Source of the DNA: a virus
Virus record (IMG/VR): IMGVR_UViG_3300033153_015382
Span: 1-64,000 of that record
Reading direction: 5' to 3' (one strand)
Length of the DNA stretch: 64,000 nt
This document shows positions 49,637-57,736 of the stretch, one piece after another. Positions within the stretch are counted from its first letter, which is position 1, and every line of letters starts with the position of its first letter. The notes beneath the pieces are model-generated. The model was not told where the DNA came from and made no database searches. It saw only the letters and a list, made by a program, of their open reading frames with translations. The position numbers were made by a program, and so were the translations under genes.

Positions 49637-50198
49637 ATTTCACCTTCTGCGTACATACCGCATAACCAGACACTTGAGCGCTACCAGATACTTGAGCATT
49701 ATCAGATACTTGAGCGTTACCAGATACCCATGCATCACCATGTACATGAACATCATCATGTACCCAAGCATCACCAAATACTTGAGCATTACCATGTACC
49801 CATGCATCACCATGTACATGAGCATCACCAGATACACGAGCATTATTGTATACGCGAACATTATCACATACCCAAGCATAACCAAATATCCATGCATCAC
49901 CATATACTTGAGCGTTACCAGATGCACAAGCACCACCAGATACACGAGCATTACCAAATACATGAGCATTACCAAATACATGAGCATTACCATATACTTG
50001 AGCATTATCGCCGATCCAACAGTCACCCTCCTGACTCAGATTGGCTTCTGACTCAATGTAACCACCTAGATCACCCGTTTTGACGTCATGCCCGGAAATG
50101 CTACGCAAGGCACGGATACGGTGAAGTATATGGCCATAATGAACAACTGTTTCATCAGTAAGCTCGTATTTGTTTGAGTTGAATGGCTTTAATTGCAT
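49602..50198 (-). CDS. Hexapeptide-repeat (left-handed beta-helix) protein 2
   Basis: A 198-aa tandem paralogue of the previous gene, starting M-Q-L-K-P-F-N-S-N-K-Y-E-L-T. An in-frame TTG at 50312 would add 38 residues, but the conserved start is ATG 50198. Hexapeptide turns cover most of the protein. The shared 3' DNA is read here as A-V-C-T-Q-K-V-K-Y-A-I-E-T, a frame different from copy 1, showing that the repeat array has shifted frame in one copy. Overlaps copy 1 by 35 nt. Confidence 0.65.
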   Translation of the reverse strand: MQLKPFNSNKYELTDETVVHYGHILHRIRALRSISGHDVKTGDLGGYIESEANLSQEGDCWIGDNAQVYGNAHVFGNAHVFGNARVSGGACASGNAQVYGDAWIFGYAWVCDNVRVYNNARVSGDAHVHGDAWVHGNAQVFGDAWVHDDVHVHGDAWVSGNAQVSDNAQVSGSAQVSGYAVCTQKVKYAIETIRLRQI

Positions 50199-50530
50199 CA
50201 GATGATCCTCGCAGATACTGTTTTTTGAATCATTCTCCACGGTTAACGCCTCTTGATCGTCGCCTTGCTCCTTCTGGCACCGCCAACCAGGAGCGGGAGT
50301 CGTGTTAGTCAAATTATTCGCTGTTGGAAACTCCTATTGACTGTTTTTTGTCTCCCATATTTATTACGGGTTACGACTTTTTGTCAAAAAGATTTTTCAA
50401 GTCGTCTACAGTTTATTCCTCCCTATTTTTCAAAATCGCATAAAAAAATAATCTCAAATTCCACTCTATTAGGAAAAATTTTAAACGCAATTTAAACTTT
50501 TAAGCGCAATTAAAAATTTCTAAACGCAAT
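50199..50530. promoter_or_regulatory. Long AT-rich intergenic region with promoter and iteron-like repeats
   Basis: This 332-bp stretch has no supported gene. It contains a copy of the 20-nt leader element (50211-50231) and a minus-strand promoter candidate TTGACA (50387-50382), 18 nt, TAAATA (50363-50358). An inverted repeat ACGACTT...AAGTCGT surrounds that -35. Three iteron-like repeats of the form TAARCGCAATT-AAA start at 50482, 50501 and 50521. The iterons and AT-richness would suit a replication origin or a multi-site operator. Confidence 0.5.
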
Positions 50531-50535
50531 TTAAA
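50482..50535 (+). repeat. Three iteron-like direct repeats
   Basis: Copies at 50482-50496 and 50521-50535 are identical (TAAACGCAATTTAAA); the middle copy at 50501-50515 is TAAGCGCAATTAAAA. Spacing is 19-20 bp, about two helical turns, so bound proteins would sit on one face of the DNA. The last copy reaches the stop codon of the RNA ligase gene. Confidence 0.55.
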
Positions 50536-51562
50536 TTTGAGAATACAAATATTCCTTAAAGAGACGGGCACCTTGAGCACTAATTTCGCGGTTATAGATT
50601 TTTCGCTCTTTTTTATCCATCGAGTCAAGAAATTCCCGGAATTCTTCAGAAATATCTTTACTCAGTTCTTTTAGAAAATCCGGCATTCTCTTGATGTCAA
50701 TTTCTGGATTGTCTCGCGTTATATGTTCGACTATGGTACTTACTCTCCCTGAAGTTACTATATTTTCCGCAAATTCACCTATTTTCTTCTTTTCGGCAAT
50801 TTCTTCAGGAGTTAATTTTCTAAGTTTTGGCTGTTTTGCGATTTCTTGGAATATTTCGGACTTGTATTTAAAAATAACGCGATTTCCTCGTCCATCGAGT
50901 GCCTCTTGGAGAGGCTTAACCACGATCCCCTCTGCGATGTTCACAGGCTCCTTGACGCCATTTAGCATTGCCTGAGTACTATTTTGATTAAGAAACGAGT
51001 CTAGCTTGTCTAAAGTAATTGGACCACGGTATAGTTCTGGAACTGTATACAGCTTAAAAGCTTCTTGTCCTGGCCATTCTACTGTTAGCTGTTTTGTTCG
51101 GACTTCGACATCATTGCAGGCATCAAGGACCTCGTTCCAGTTCAAAAATGTCCCATTGGGGCCGCGTATATCGAAAATAGCTAAGTCCCTATCCTTTTCT
51201 AATGTGCTGGGAAAGTATTTTACGCCCTTCTGTACGCCGTTTCCGTACCATTCACCATAAAACGTATATTCGGGATAATGTTTTTCAAGGACTTGCCAAA
51301 ATTCTTCTCGAACTATACGAGGTTTTTTTGGCAAAGCAGTTAAATAGGCCACCGAACCATAATGGTCTCCGTATCTAATCTCATCTACTCCGTCCCTTCT
51401 GTAAACAGTTCGGTTTCGACTTCCTATCAGCCTTACCCCTTCTTTGACCCCAAAGGACACATTGGTTCCGTGTATTTTTTCGGTAACCACACAGGGTCGG
51501 GAAAATAATTCATCTGTTACTTTGTAAAGCCTGTCTATTGACGTGTATTTTGAAAGTGACAT
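50531..51562 (-). CDS. RNA ligase (T4 Rnl2-like nucleotidyltransferase)
   Basis: A 343-aa ligase from ATG 51562 (GGAG upstream). Motif I is T-E-K-I-H-G with nucleophile K29; F-Y-G-E-W-Y is motif III-like; A-E-G-I-V-V-K-P near residue 225 is motif IV, and V-I-F-K-Y-K-S matches motif V. These are the covalent nucleotidyltransferase motifs of the Rnl2 group, which seals nicked RNA. The C-terminal helical region differs from T4. Phage RNA ligases often repair host-cleaved tRNA. Confidence 0.8.
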   Translation of the reverse strand: MSLSKYTSIDRLYKVTDELFSRPCVVTEKIHGTNVSFGVKEGVRLIGSRNRTVYRRDGVDEIRYGDHYGSVAYLTALPKKPRIVREEFWQVLEKHYPEYTFYGEWYGNGVQKGVKYFPSTLEKDRDLAIFDIRGPNGTFLNWNEVLDACNDVEVRTKQLTVEWPGQEAFKLYTVPELYRGPITLDKLDSFLNQNSTQAMLNGVKEPVNIAEGIVVKPLQEALDGRGNRVIFKYKSEIFQEIAKQPKLRKLTPEEIAEKKKIGEFAENIVTSGRVSTIVEHITRDNPEIDIKRMPDFLKELSKDISEEFREFLDSMDKKERKIYNREISAQGARLFKEYLYSQI

Positions 51563-51933
51563 TGCCAGCTCCGCATTTCTTCTGCAGTAAATTTTTGAGG
51601 ACACCTTATATACCCATAGGTATTCCAAGTTTTCTTTGAGCGACCTTTTGTGGGCAAAAGTTTGAGATGCCAAACTCCAGCAATTTTTATAAAAGTTTTT
51701 GGTCTTTGGCGTCCCCTTTCGGGAGAGACCAAAGTGCAATAGTGTTGTCTACCAGAATCAGTAAACGGATTACGGCAGAGAATCATTTCTCGAAGATATA
51801 TCTTCGTCGGCCTTTTTTGAGACACTCGATAAAAGAGCCAACTATAGGCAATTGAATGAACAAGGTCTCCGACTTCTACGTCTTCAGGCTCAACGAGTTC
51901 TCCTGGAATCTTGAAAAGCCTCAATTGGCGCAT
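51535..51933 (-). CDS. Hypothetical basic protein
   Basis: A 132-aa protein from ATG 51933 overlapping the ribonucleotide reductase stop. Basic, with G-D-L-V-H-S-I-A near residue 25 and several Arg/Lys-rich stretches. No family recognised. Overlaps the RNA ligase start by 28 nt. Confidence 0.5.
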   Translation of the reverse strand: MRQLRLFKIPGELVEPEDVEVGDLVHSIAYSWLFYRVSQKRPTKIYLREMILCRNPFTDSGRQHYCTLVSPERGRQRPKTFIKIAGVWHLKLLPTKGRSKKTWNTYGYIRCPQKFTAEEMRSWQCHFQNTRQ

Positions 51934-54900
51934 CAAGAGCATCCTTCTGAGAAACCGCAGCCACCACAACACCTGCAAGACCCCGTAGTCACCATCTGTG
52001 AACCGCATTCCGGACAGATTCCAGTTGTCCCCGCATTAAGTATCCCAGGGCCGCCAGGAACCCCAGAAGCATCATTGCTAGAGCCGCTGAGACCATTATT
52101 ATTGTCCAAACTGTCATTTTTACCTTTTTCATTTTTGCCTCCAAAATTCAATAGAAGCCAATTGAAGATATAATCCACTATCGAAGTCGCAGATCTAATA
52201 TCGGGGTCTCCGGTGAATCCAGCAGGCTCGAATCTCATTCCTTTCATTTTTCGAGCCATCTCCTTTAAGGGAACTCCATATTGAAGGGCTATGGATACTA
52301 TAATAGAGAAAGCGTTCATTAAGCCACCTAGAGTTGACCCTTCTTTGCTAATTGAGACAAAAACCTCCCCCAGCCTGCCATCTTCATACATGCCAGCAGT
52401 AATGTAGCCAGCATGATTTCCCACTTTAAACTTATGGGTAAAAGATTTTCTGACCCGAGGTAGCCTTTTTCTTTTGGCCTCTGGGGGGGCAGGGGAGCTG
52501 GCAAGAAAACATTCATCTTGAATTTCTTTGCGTGTCTGATTTGCAACTGCGTCTAGGATATTAAAATTGGCCCTTAGTATTTTCTTGGCCAAATCTCCCG
52601 TTTTTTTACCGGCTTCTTCGCCGACCTCCAAAGGTTGACTGGCCTTTGAGCCATCTCTGTAGACGGTCACAGATTTAAGGCCCATTTTCCAGGCATCCAC
52701 AAATATTCGTCGGATATCTCGGGGGCGAACATTATTGGGCAAGTTTATGGTCTTGCTGATCCCTCCACTTATATATGGCTGGATAGCTTTCATCATTTCT
52801 AGGTGCTTGCTGGGCAGAAGAGGATTTGGACCTATAGCTGTTTGAGATAATTCTCCGTACTGGTCTTGTTCGTGTATTTTCGCCTTTTTGACACAATCCA
52901 GTTCTTTTTCAATTACCGTACCGTCCATTAGAGTCCGCTTGATCGAGGGAGCAAATACAGGCTCAATCCCCGTTGATTCACAGTCCATCAAGAATGAAAC
53001 CGAACCAGTTGGCATGCAGGTGGTTACCTGAGTATTTCGAGGCAAAATACTTCCTCCGTGTATTACTGAGTCCCAGATTGTAACAGCTCTTTCTACTAGC
53101 TTTTCTTGTCTTTTGGTAAAGGAGTCGTTACTTTTAGCTTTAAGCAGCTGCGCCGCGTGCATCTCTAGAACTTCTCGAAGGGCACTATCCGGCTCACACT
53201 CCCTTCCAAGTTTGCCAGCTAATTCAACAGAGACTTCGTAAGCAGCTCCCGTCAGAAAAGACATCAGAACAGACGTTCGGTTTCGGCCGCTTTCATGTCC
53301 ATAAGGCAATCCCTCCTGCATCAGATAGGCGCCGAGATTAGTTATCCCCAGCCCTAGAGGTCGATACTTAATGGAATTAGCAGCAATTTCATCAGTAGGA
53401 TAGTCAGCATTTCCACAAATAATATCCATTGCAGTTATAAGAACGCGGATTATGTGGTAGAAAGTGTTTATAAAATCAAGATCATCGGGAAATAGCTGCT
53501 TTAATTTTAGAATATTAATTGCGGCCAGGTTGCAAGCACTATTCTCACAAAATACGATCTCTCCACAATTTGAAGCGACTACTCCGCCCGTCCAATATCG
53601 GTGTTTTTCGTTTAAAACCGTGATATCAAAGACCTCTTTTTCTCCAAGAAACTCTCGATTTTTAATGAAGTATTCTGCTTTTCTGGGCCATCCGCCTTTT
53701 TCTACGTCACAGACATTCAAGAGTCTTTCCTGTTTGCAAGGGTGAATAAATCCAATAAGATCTCTAAACTTTTCTTTATCTCTGCCTATATTCAGTTCAT
53801 AATTTCTTTCATTGGTATGAGTCCCATTTTTAAATTTAATTTTAGTCAGATTAGGCATCGTCCAGTAGGACCCTATTCCGAGAGAAGAAAGCATCAATTG
53901 AACCTGCTGGACAACGGTAAAACTAGTCACTCTTAGAGAGATTCTTCCATTTTTAAGGACGCTCCCATTTGCGGAAAAGAGACCTCGCAAAAAGGCTCGT
54001 TTGATTTTTGGTGGCGCGAAAAAGTATCTGTCTGGAATACTTCTATTGTAGGCTAGAGGTAATTCAGGCTCGGTCAGGGAGGTTTCTATGAGGTAAAAGG
54101 TTTCCCCGATCCCCGGTTGATGCTTTATAATGAGGGGTCCTACATCCCTATCGTCAAAATAACAACGATCTTTATTCCCTATATGTAGCCCAACTAAATT
54201 ATTCGAGGCCCCGTATGCGCTTCCGCCTCCTTGAACTAGTCCATCCATTATATATTTTCCATGACCATTTTGTACTATATCATTTAGTTCGCCCGGCATG
54301 TCCGGGCCTCGGGCAGTATCCATTGCATTTGCTTTTCCTACAGCTCTCCAATTCCCCTTTTCGACGATTAAATGGTCGTCTGTCCCAAGAAAGTGACCAG
54401 CCGCACTGTCAAATCGATAGACGGGTTTGAGCCCCCTAGATACCTTTCTAACAACCGAAGTAAATTTTTCTCCAGTCCATATTTTGTCTCCAACTTTAAC
54501 GTGTCCCATTGTAGTAAGCACCGGAACATTTTCAACGAGCTTTATTAAACTAGCCTCGGCGGGCTGACAAGCATTACAGCTATTAATTGTCATTGAGCTT
54601 TTACAAGTATTCCATTTGTTAACATTATCCACAAAGAATAGACCTGGATCTCCGCATTTCCAAGCAGCCTTAGCCATCTTATCAAGTAAGTCACTCGCAG
54701 GTCGAACATCAACAGGAAGCGAGTCTTCTTCAGTTGCTCTTTTCATAAAGTCATCTGTCACAGAAACGGAATGATTGGTATTCTGGAAAGCAGCAGTGCC
54801 TACTGCTTCTCCGTTCATCCCACCCGAAAAACCGGCTTTAATTAATGCTTTCACCTTATCTTCTTCCCTAGCCTTGCATTCTATAAATTCCTCTATGTCA

Positions 54901-55514
54901 GGATGATCAACATTTAGCATTGCCAAGCGGGCGGCCCTACGAGTCGAACCTCCTTGTTTAATGGACCCGGCTACGGCATCTAGGGACTTGAGGAACGACA
55001 TAACCCCGCTAGACGTTCCTCCCCCAGACAGAGACTCACCTTTTCCTCTTAGACTGGAGTAGTTGCACCCAGTGCCTGAGCCTTTTTTGAATATCATCCC
55101 CTCTTTTTTGGCATGGTCTAATATTGACTCCATGGAGTCTTTAACGTCTAGTATAAAACATGCCGAGGCTTGCTGGTTTCTCTCAGAACGGCCTAAGTTA
55201 AATAACACCGGGCTATTGAAACTCGCTATTTGACTAGCCATTATCGAAATAAGCTCTTTTTCAAAGATAGCTGAATGACTTTGGTTAGCGAAATAGTCGT
55301 CTTTCTGTCCCCACTCGGTTATTTGTTTTGCTATACGGGTAAATACTTGTAGAGCTGAAGTCTCGTCTGGTGCCATATACTTGGAAATCATTACTCTGGC
55401 TGCTGTATCAGACCATCCTTCAGGTATTTCATATTCCTTATTCTGGAATTTCACTTTCCTGGTCTTGACTCCAGACGAGAATAACCTGAATTGAATCAAC
55501 GAATTAAATATCAT
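51933..55514 (-). CDS. nrdJ: Class II (B12-dependent) ribonucleotide reductase with intein
   Basis: A 1193-aa precursor; exteins total about 859 aa. Features: S-G-T-G-C-N-Y-S-S-L, G-G-S-T-R-R-A-A-R (phosphate binding), C-G-E-I after the intein and C-N-L-A-A-I-N (active-site region). The C-terminal tail is Cys-rich (C-P-E-C-G ... C-R-C-C-G-G-C-G), typical of class II NrdJ. It reduces ribonucleotides using adenosylcobalamin, so no separate small subunit is needed. Ribosome binding site GGAGC lies 6 nt before ATG 55514. Confidence 0.88.
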   Translation of the reverse strand: MIFNSLIQFRLFSSGVKTRKVKFQNKEYEIPEGWSDTAARVMISKYMAPDETSALQVFTRIAKQITEWGQKDDYFANQSHSAIFEKELISIMASQIASFNSPVLFNLGRSERNQQASACFILDVKDSMESILDHAKKEGMIFKKGSGTGCNYSSLRGKGESLSGGGTSSGVMSFLKSLDAVAGSIKQGGSTRRAARLAMLNVDHPDIEEFIECKAREEDKVKALIKAGFSGGMNGEAVGTAAFQNTNHSVSVTDDFMKRATEEDSLPVDVRPASDLLDKMAKAAWKCGDPGLFFVDNVNKWNTCKSSMTINSCNACQPAEASLIKLVENVPVLTTMGHVKVGDKIWTGEKFTSVVRKVSRGLKPVYRFDSAAGHFLGTDDHLIVEKGNWRAVGKANAMDTARGPDMPGELNDIVQNGHGKYIMDGLVQGGGSAYGASNNLVGLHIGNKDRCYFDDRDVGPLIIKHQPGIGETFYLIETSLTEPELPLAYNRSIPDRYFFAPPKIKRAFLRGLFSANGSVLKNGRISLRVTSFTVVQQVQLMLSSLGIGSYWTMPNLTKIKFKNGTHTNERNYELNIGRDKEKFRDLIGFIHPCKQERLLNVCDVEKGGWPRKAEYFIKNREFLGEKEVFDITVLNEKHRYWTGGVVASNCGEIVFCENSACNLAAINILKLKQLFPDDLDFINTFYHIIRVLITAMDIICGNADYPTDEIAANSIKYRPLGLGITNLGAYLMQEGLPYGHESGRNRTSVLMSFLTGAAYEVSVELAGKLGRECEPDSALREVLEMHAAQLLKAKSNDSFTKRQEKLVERAVTIWDSVIHGGSILPRNTQVTTCMPTGSVSFLMDCESTGIEPVFAPSIKRTLMDGTVIEKELDCVKKAKIHEQDQYGELSQTAIGPNPLLPSKHLEMMKAIQPYISGGISKTINLPNNVRPRDIRRIFVDAWKMGLKSVTVYRDGSKASQPLEVGEEAGKKTGDLAKKILRANFNILDAVANQTRKEIQDECFLASSPAPPEAKRKRLPRVRKSFTHKFKVGNHAGYITAGMYEDGRLGEVFVSISKEGSTLGGLMNAFSIIVSIALQYGVPLKEMARKMKGMRFEPAGFTGDPDIRSATSIVDYIFNWLLLNFGGKNEKGKNDSLDNNNGLSGSSNDASGVPGGPGILNAGTTGICPECGSQMVTTGSCRCCGGCGFSEGCS
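53568..54569 (-). other. LAGLIDADG-type intein in the ribonucleotide reductase
   Basis: Residues C316-N649 (334 aa). Start C-Q-P-A-E-A-S-L, then V-G-D-K-I-W; block B G-T-D-D-H; endonuclease motif F-L-R-G-L-F-S-A-N-G-S, with the Asp position replaced by Asn. The end is V-V-A-S-N followed by Cys (C-G-E-I). Penultimate residue is Ser rather than His. The site between C-N-A and C-G-E-I is near the catalytic pocket, so splicing is needed for activity. Confidence 0.88.
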
Positions 55515-55754
55515 TCAATGCTCCAGTAAATTTTTAATTACATGAGATGGTTTAAAAATAATTTTTTTATTTTTTAGCTTGAAAGTTCCTAGACTTCTTA
55601 AAGAAACACGTCCGTTTTCTATGAGGGTTCTTATCAAGGCTTCCAGGACTCCCCTGTAGGCAACTTTAGCATCCTTTCTTTTAAAGCCGAAGTCGTCCCT
55701 AAGAATTTTTGTAGCCTCTCTTAAAAGCGAAGGGGCGTAATCGCGTTTAGACAT
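55515..55754 (-). CDS. HU/IHF-family DNA-binding protein
   Basis: A 79-aa protein. Family features: V-S-L-R-S-L-G-T-F-K near residue 46 and I-I-F-K-P-S-H-V-I-K near the end (arm and C-terminal helix of HU). It bends or compacts DNA. Start is ATG 55754 (or 55757); the ribosome binding site GGGAG lies inside an overlapping 25-aa upstream ORF. Confidence 0.75.
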   Translation of the reverse strand: MSKRDYAPSLLREATKILRDDFGFKRKDAKVAYRGVLEALIRTLIENGRVSLRSLGTFKLKNKKIIFKPSHVIKNLLEH

Positions 55755-55824
55755 CATTGATCTCCCATGCATATGTTTGATCGGTAAGCTCGTATTTGTC
55801 TAAGTTGAATAATTTTAATTGCAT
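55747..55824 (-). CDS. 25-aa upstream ORF (copied N-terminal cassette)
   Basis: Begins M-Q-L-K-L-F-N-L-D-K-Y-E-L-T-D like the hexapeptide-repeat proteins, then ends after eleven other residues, overlapping the HU start by 8 nt. It carries the HU ribosome binding site. Its position 5 to 6 kb from the repeat genes shows that the cassette has moved. Confidence 0.5.
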   Translation of the reverse strand: MQLKLFNLDKYELTDQTYAWEINDV

Positions 55825-55827
55825 GAT

Positions 55828-56472
55828 TTATTCCACTGGACGAATTAAATCATCGAAAAGACACGGCCACCTTTTCATAAACTCGCCAAGGACTTTTTTC
55901 ATTATTTCTCGGATCTCCCAGTGAGCTCGTTTGCCGCATCTAAGCCGGAATATGTGACGCCATTCCCTTACGTTTGCCGTGACAACCTCTTCGGTAACCG
56001 TTCCCAGAGGAAGGATTTGGCGTGCGTCTTCAGGCTTGAATCCCTGGCCAAGCAAATAACCGTAAGCTTGCTCAATAACCAAAAGAACGTCGGCTAAATT
56101 GAATATTTCGTATCTGTTTCTGAGAGCTTCCCCCATTTCTATTTTATCATTCAGGCCGGGCGGAAGAACAAAATGCAGATCATCGCACCTTACATATCTA
56201 GTGCTGCGCTCCGAAATAGCCATGAGACGATGTCTATTTAATTCCCGAGACATTCCGATCGATATATCCAAAAACTTTACGGTTATATTTGCATGTTCTA
56301 GTATTGAATGATGTCCTCTTTTTATGCAAGACCTAATCAGTTTTTCAGCTGAACCAGATTCGATCTTATCCCAAGAATCATAACAGACCCTAGCGGCCTT
56401 TTCTATCACTTCTATGGCGTTGGGGGTATACTGAATTATTTCAAACTTAGCCTCGTTTAAAAAAGTTTTCAT
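55828..56472 (-). CDS. thyX: FAD-dependent thymidylate synthase ThyX
   Basis: A 214-aa ThyX. The signature R-H-R-L-M-A-I-S-E-R-S-T-R (residues 80-92) is complete. Converts dUMP to dTMP using FAD and methylene-tetrahydrofolate. ATG 56472 is chosen because GAGGTG is 6 nt upstream. A terminator and two large hairpins separate it from the gene before. Confidence 0.9.
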   Translation of the reverse strand: MKTFLNEAKFEIIQYTPNAIEVIEKAARVCYDSWDKIESGSAEKLIRSCIKRGHHSILEHANITVKFLDISIGMSRELNRHRLMAISERSTRYVRCDDLHFVLPPGLNDKIEMGEALRNRYEIFNLADVLLVIEQAYGYLLGQGFKPEDARQILPLGTVTEEVVTANVREWRHIFRLRCGKRAHWEIREIMKKVLGEFMKRWPCLFDDLIRPVE

Positions 56473-56495
56473 TTTCTTCACCTCATGACTCAAAC

Positions 56496-56556
56496 CAAAA
56501 GGCCTCGGGGGGGGCACCTTAGGTATTGGAAGGTTCCCGGATACCCCGAAGCCTTT
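56496..56556 (-). terminator. Rho-independent terminator before thyX
   Basis: Minus strand: AAAGGCTTCGGGG (56556-56544) pairs with CCCCGAGGCCTTT (56510-56498), 13 bp with one G-U, followed by T4. The loop itself can fold through GGTAT/ATACC. It ends transcription of the 56648-60984 block. Confidence 0.7.
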
Positions 56557-56563
56557 CGGTTTA

Positions 56564-56629
56564 AGTTCGAGAACGAGGACGTTCTCGAACTATTTCTGAA
56601 ATCGATCTCATTCCATCGATTTCAGAAAT
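56564..56629. repeat. Two adjacent perfect hairpins
   Basis: Hairpin 1: AGTTCGAGAACG (56564-56575), loop AGGA, complement 56580-56591 (12-bp arms). Hairpin 2 starts at the very next base: ATTTCTGAAATCGAT (56592-56606), 8-nt loop, complement 56615-56629 (15-bp arms). With the terminator at 56496-56556 they form three stacked hairpins in 134 nt. Too elaborate for a simple terminator; possibly a small RNA, RNase site or protein-binding site. Confidence 0.7.
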
Positions 56630-56647
56630 TAAAAAACAGGCTCTTTA

Positions 56648-56983
56648 TTACGACGATTCATCGTAAGTGGCAAAAGCATCACTTATTCTATAGGCTTTGA
56701 CCTTGCCTGTTAGTCGCTTGACGTTTAAATCTGACTTTGCTGTAATTTCTGTTCCTTCGCTGGGGATTATTATCTCATCTTCAATACTGATCTCTTGGGT
56801 CTCCTTAAGGCTGGGCACTTCTACATCTACCCAGCCTTCCTCTGTATCAAGGGCCACTATATCTGCTGCGATTCTTTTTTTGTTTACATATACAATCAGG
56901 TTAGAAAATCTGAGTCCATCTGGACTAACATATTCATCTATGCCAGGCGCATTTGGGTTAGAGGGAATTCGTTCAAGTCTCAT
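56648..56983 (-). CDS. Hypothetical phage protein
   Basis: A 111-aa protein, beta-rich first half (L-I-V-Y-V-N-K-K-R-I-A-A-D), acidic middle. Unknown function. Four-nt overlap with the next gene upstream; three strong hairpins follow its stop. Confidence 0.5.
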   Translation of the reverse strand: MRLERIPSNPNAPGIDEYVSPDGLRFSNLIVYVNKKRIAADIVALDTEEGWVDVEVPSLKETQEISIEDEIIIPSEGTEITAKSDLNVKRLTGKVKAYRISDAFATYDESS

Positions 56984-57273
56984 TTGACACTCCTATCTTT
57001 TTTGATATCAAAGTCTTTCATCTTATAGCCATTTTTTTCGAGCCACTCCAGCCATTCAGAGTCTGGATTGCCCAATTTGTAGGCACGAGACTTTGTTTCT
57101 GCTCTCCTTGCTTCTGTATCGAGCCCCAGAAGTCGACTGGTAGACACATAGGTTCCGTTTCTATGGATGGGATGACCGTAGGCTTTTCCCCGCAATGCCG
57201 GACGATTTAGCTCGGGGGCCTGATAGGGGGAACCGAATTCGACTACTACGCACCAATCATCGAGGGTAACCAT
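56980..57273 (-). CDS. Hypothetical phage protein
   Basis: A 97-aa protein with G-K-A-Y-G-H-P-I-H-R-N-G near residue 29, charged C-terminus. No family recognised. Confidence 0.5.
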   Translation of the reverse strand: MVTLDDWCVVVEFGSPYQAPELNRPALRGKAYGHPIHRNGTYVSTSRLLGLDTEARRAETKSRAYKLGNPDSEWLEWLEKNGYKMKDFDIKKDRSVK

Positions 57274-57274
57274 A

Positions 57275-57736
57275 CTAATCCTCCCAAAATACTTGAGTTC
57301 GTAATAAGATGCAGGAGTTTTTCCGCATCTCTATTTCGCTTCGGGACCAAATATGCCCGTTCTTAGACCGTATTTCTGCCACCAGGTGCTGGCCTGGAGA
57401 ATCCATAAGCACATAGACTCGTAGTTGGACAGGAGTTCCTGTGACTATTTGTCTAGTCTTCTTGGTCCAGGGTAACTCAACGGTTTCTTTCTCTATGACC
57501 CGTTTACCGTCGTAGTAACTGACTTCAACTTTCACGCCTTTGGGTCCCTTCAGGACCACCCTCAAGTCAGTCGAGAATAGCTTCTGGCAGATTTTCTTGT
57601 TCTTCTGACATGTATACCTTTGATCAACTTGATTCATTTGTTTGAAAATGACTACAGCACGTCTGGCGAGAAAAGACTCCGCCTGGGCTGACGTCGAGAG
57701 GGCAAGAATAAGCAAACTTGTAATTAGTAAACGCAT
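57275..57736 (-). CDS. Secreted protein with signal peptide
   Basis: A 153-aa protein: a clear Sec signal (M-R-L-L-I-T-S-L-L-I-L-A-L-S-T-S-A-Q-A, cleavage after A-Q-A). Three Cys (near 43, 50, 142) could form a disulfide. Beta-rich body. Function unknown; periplasmic or envelope role inferred. Overlaps the membrane metallopeptidase-like gene by 13 nt. Confidence 0.6.
   Translation of the reverse strand: MRLLITSLLILALSTSAQAESFLARRAVVIFKQMNQVDQRYTCQKNKKICQKLFSTDLRVVLKGPKGVKVEVSYYDGKRVIEKETVELPWTKKTRQIVTGTPVQLRVYVLMDSPGQHLVAEIRSKNGHIWSRSEIEMRKNSCILLRTQVFWED

Noticed and set aside
48997-50083. Long plus-strand ORFs antisense to the hexapeptide-repeat genes (up to 200 codons)
   Set aside because: They arise because an 18-bp repeat keeps several frames open; their products are simple His/Ile/Glu or Ser/Ile/Thr repeats with no start signals.
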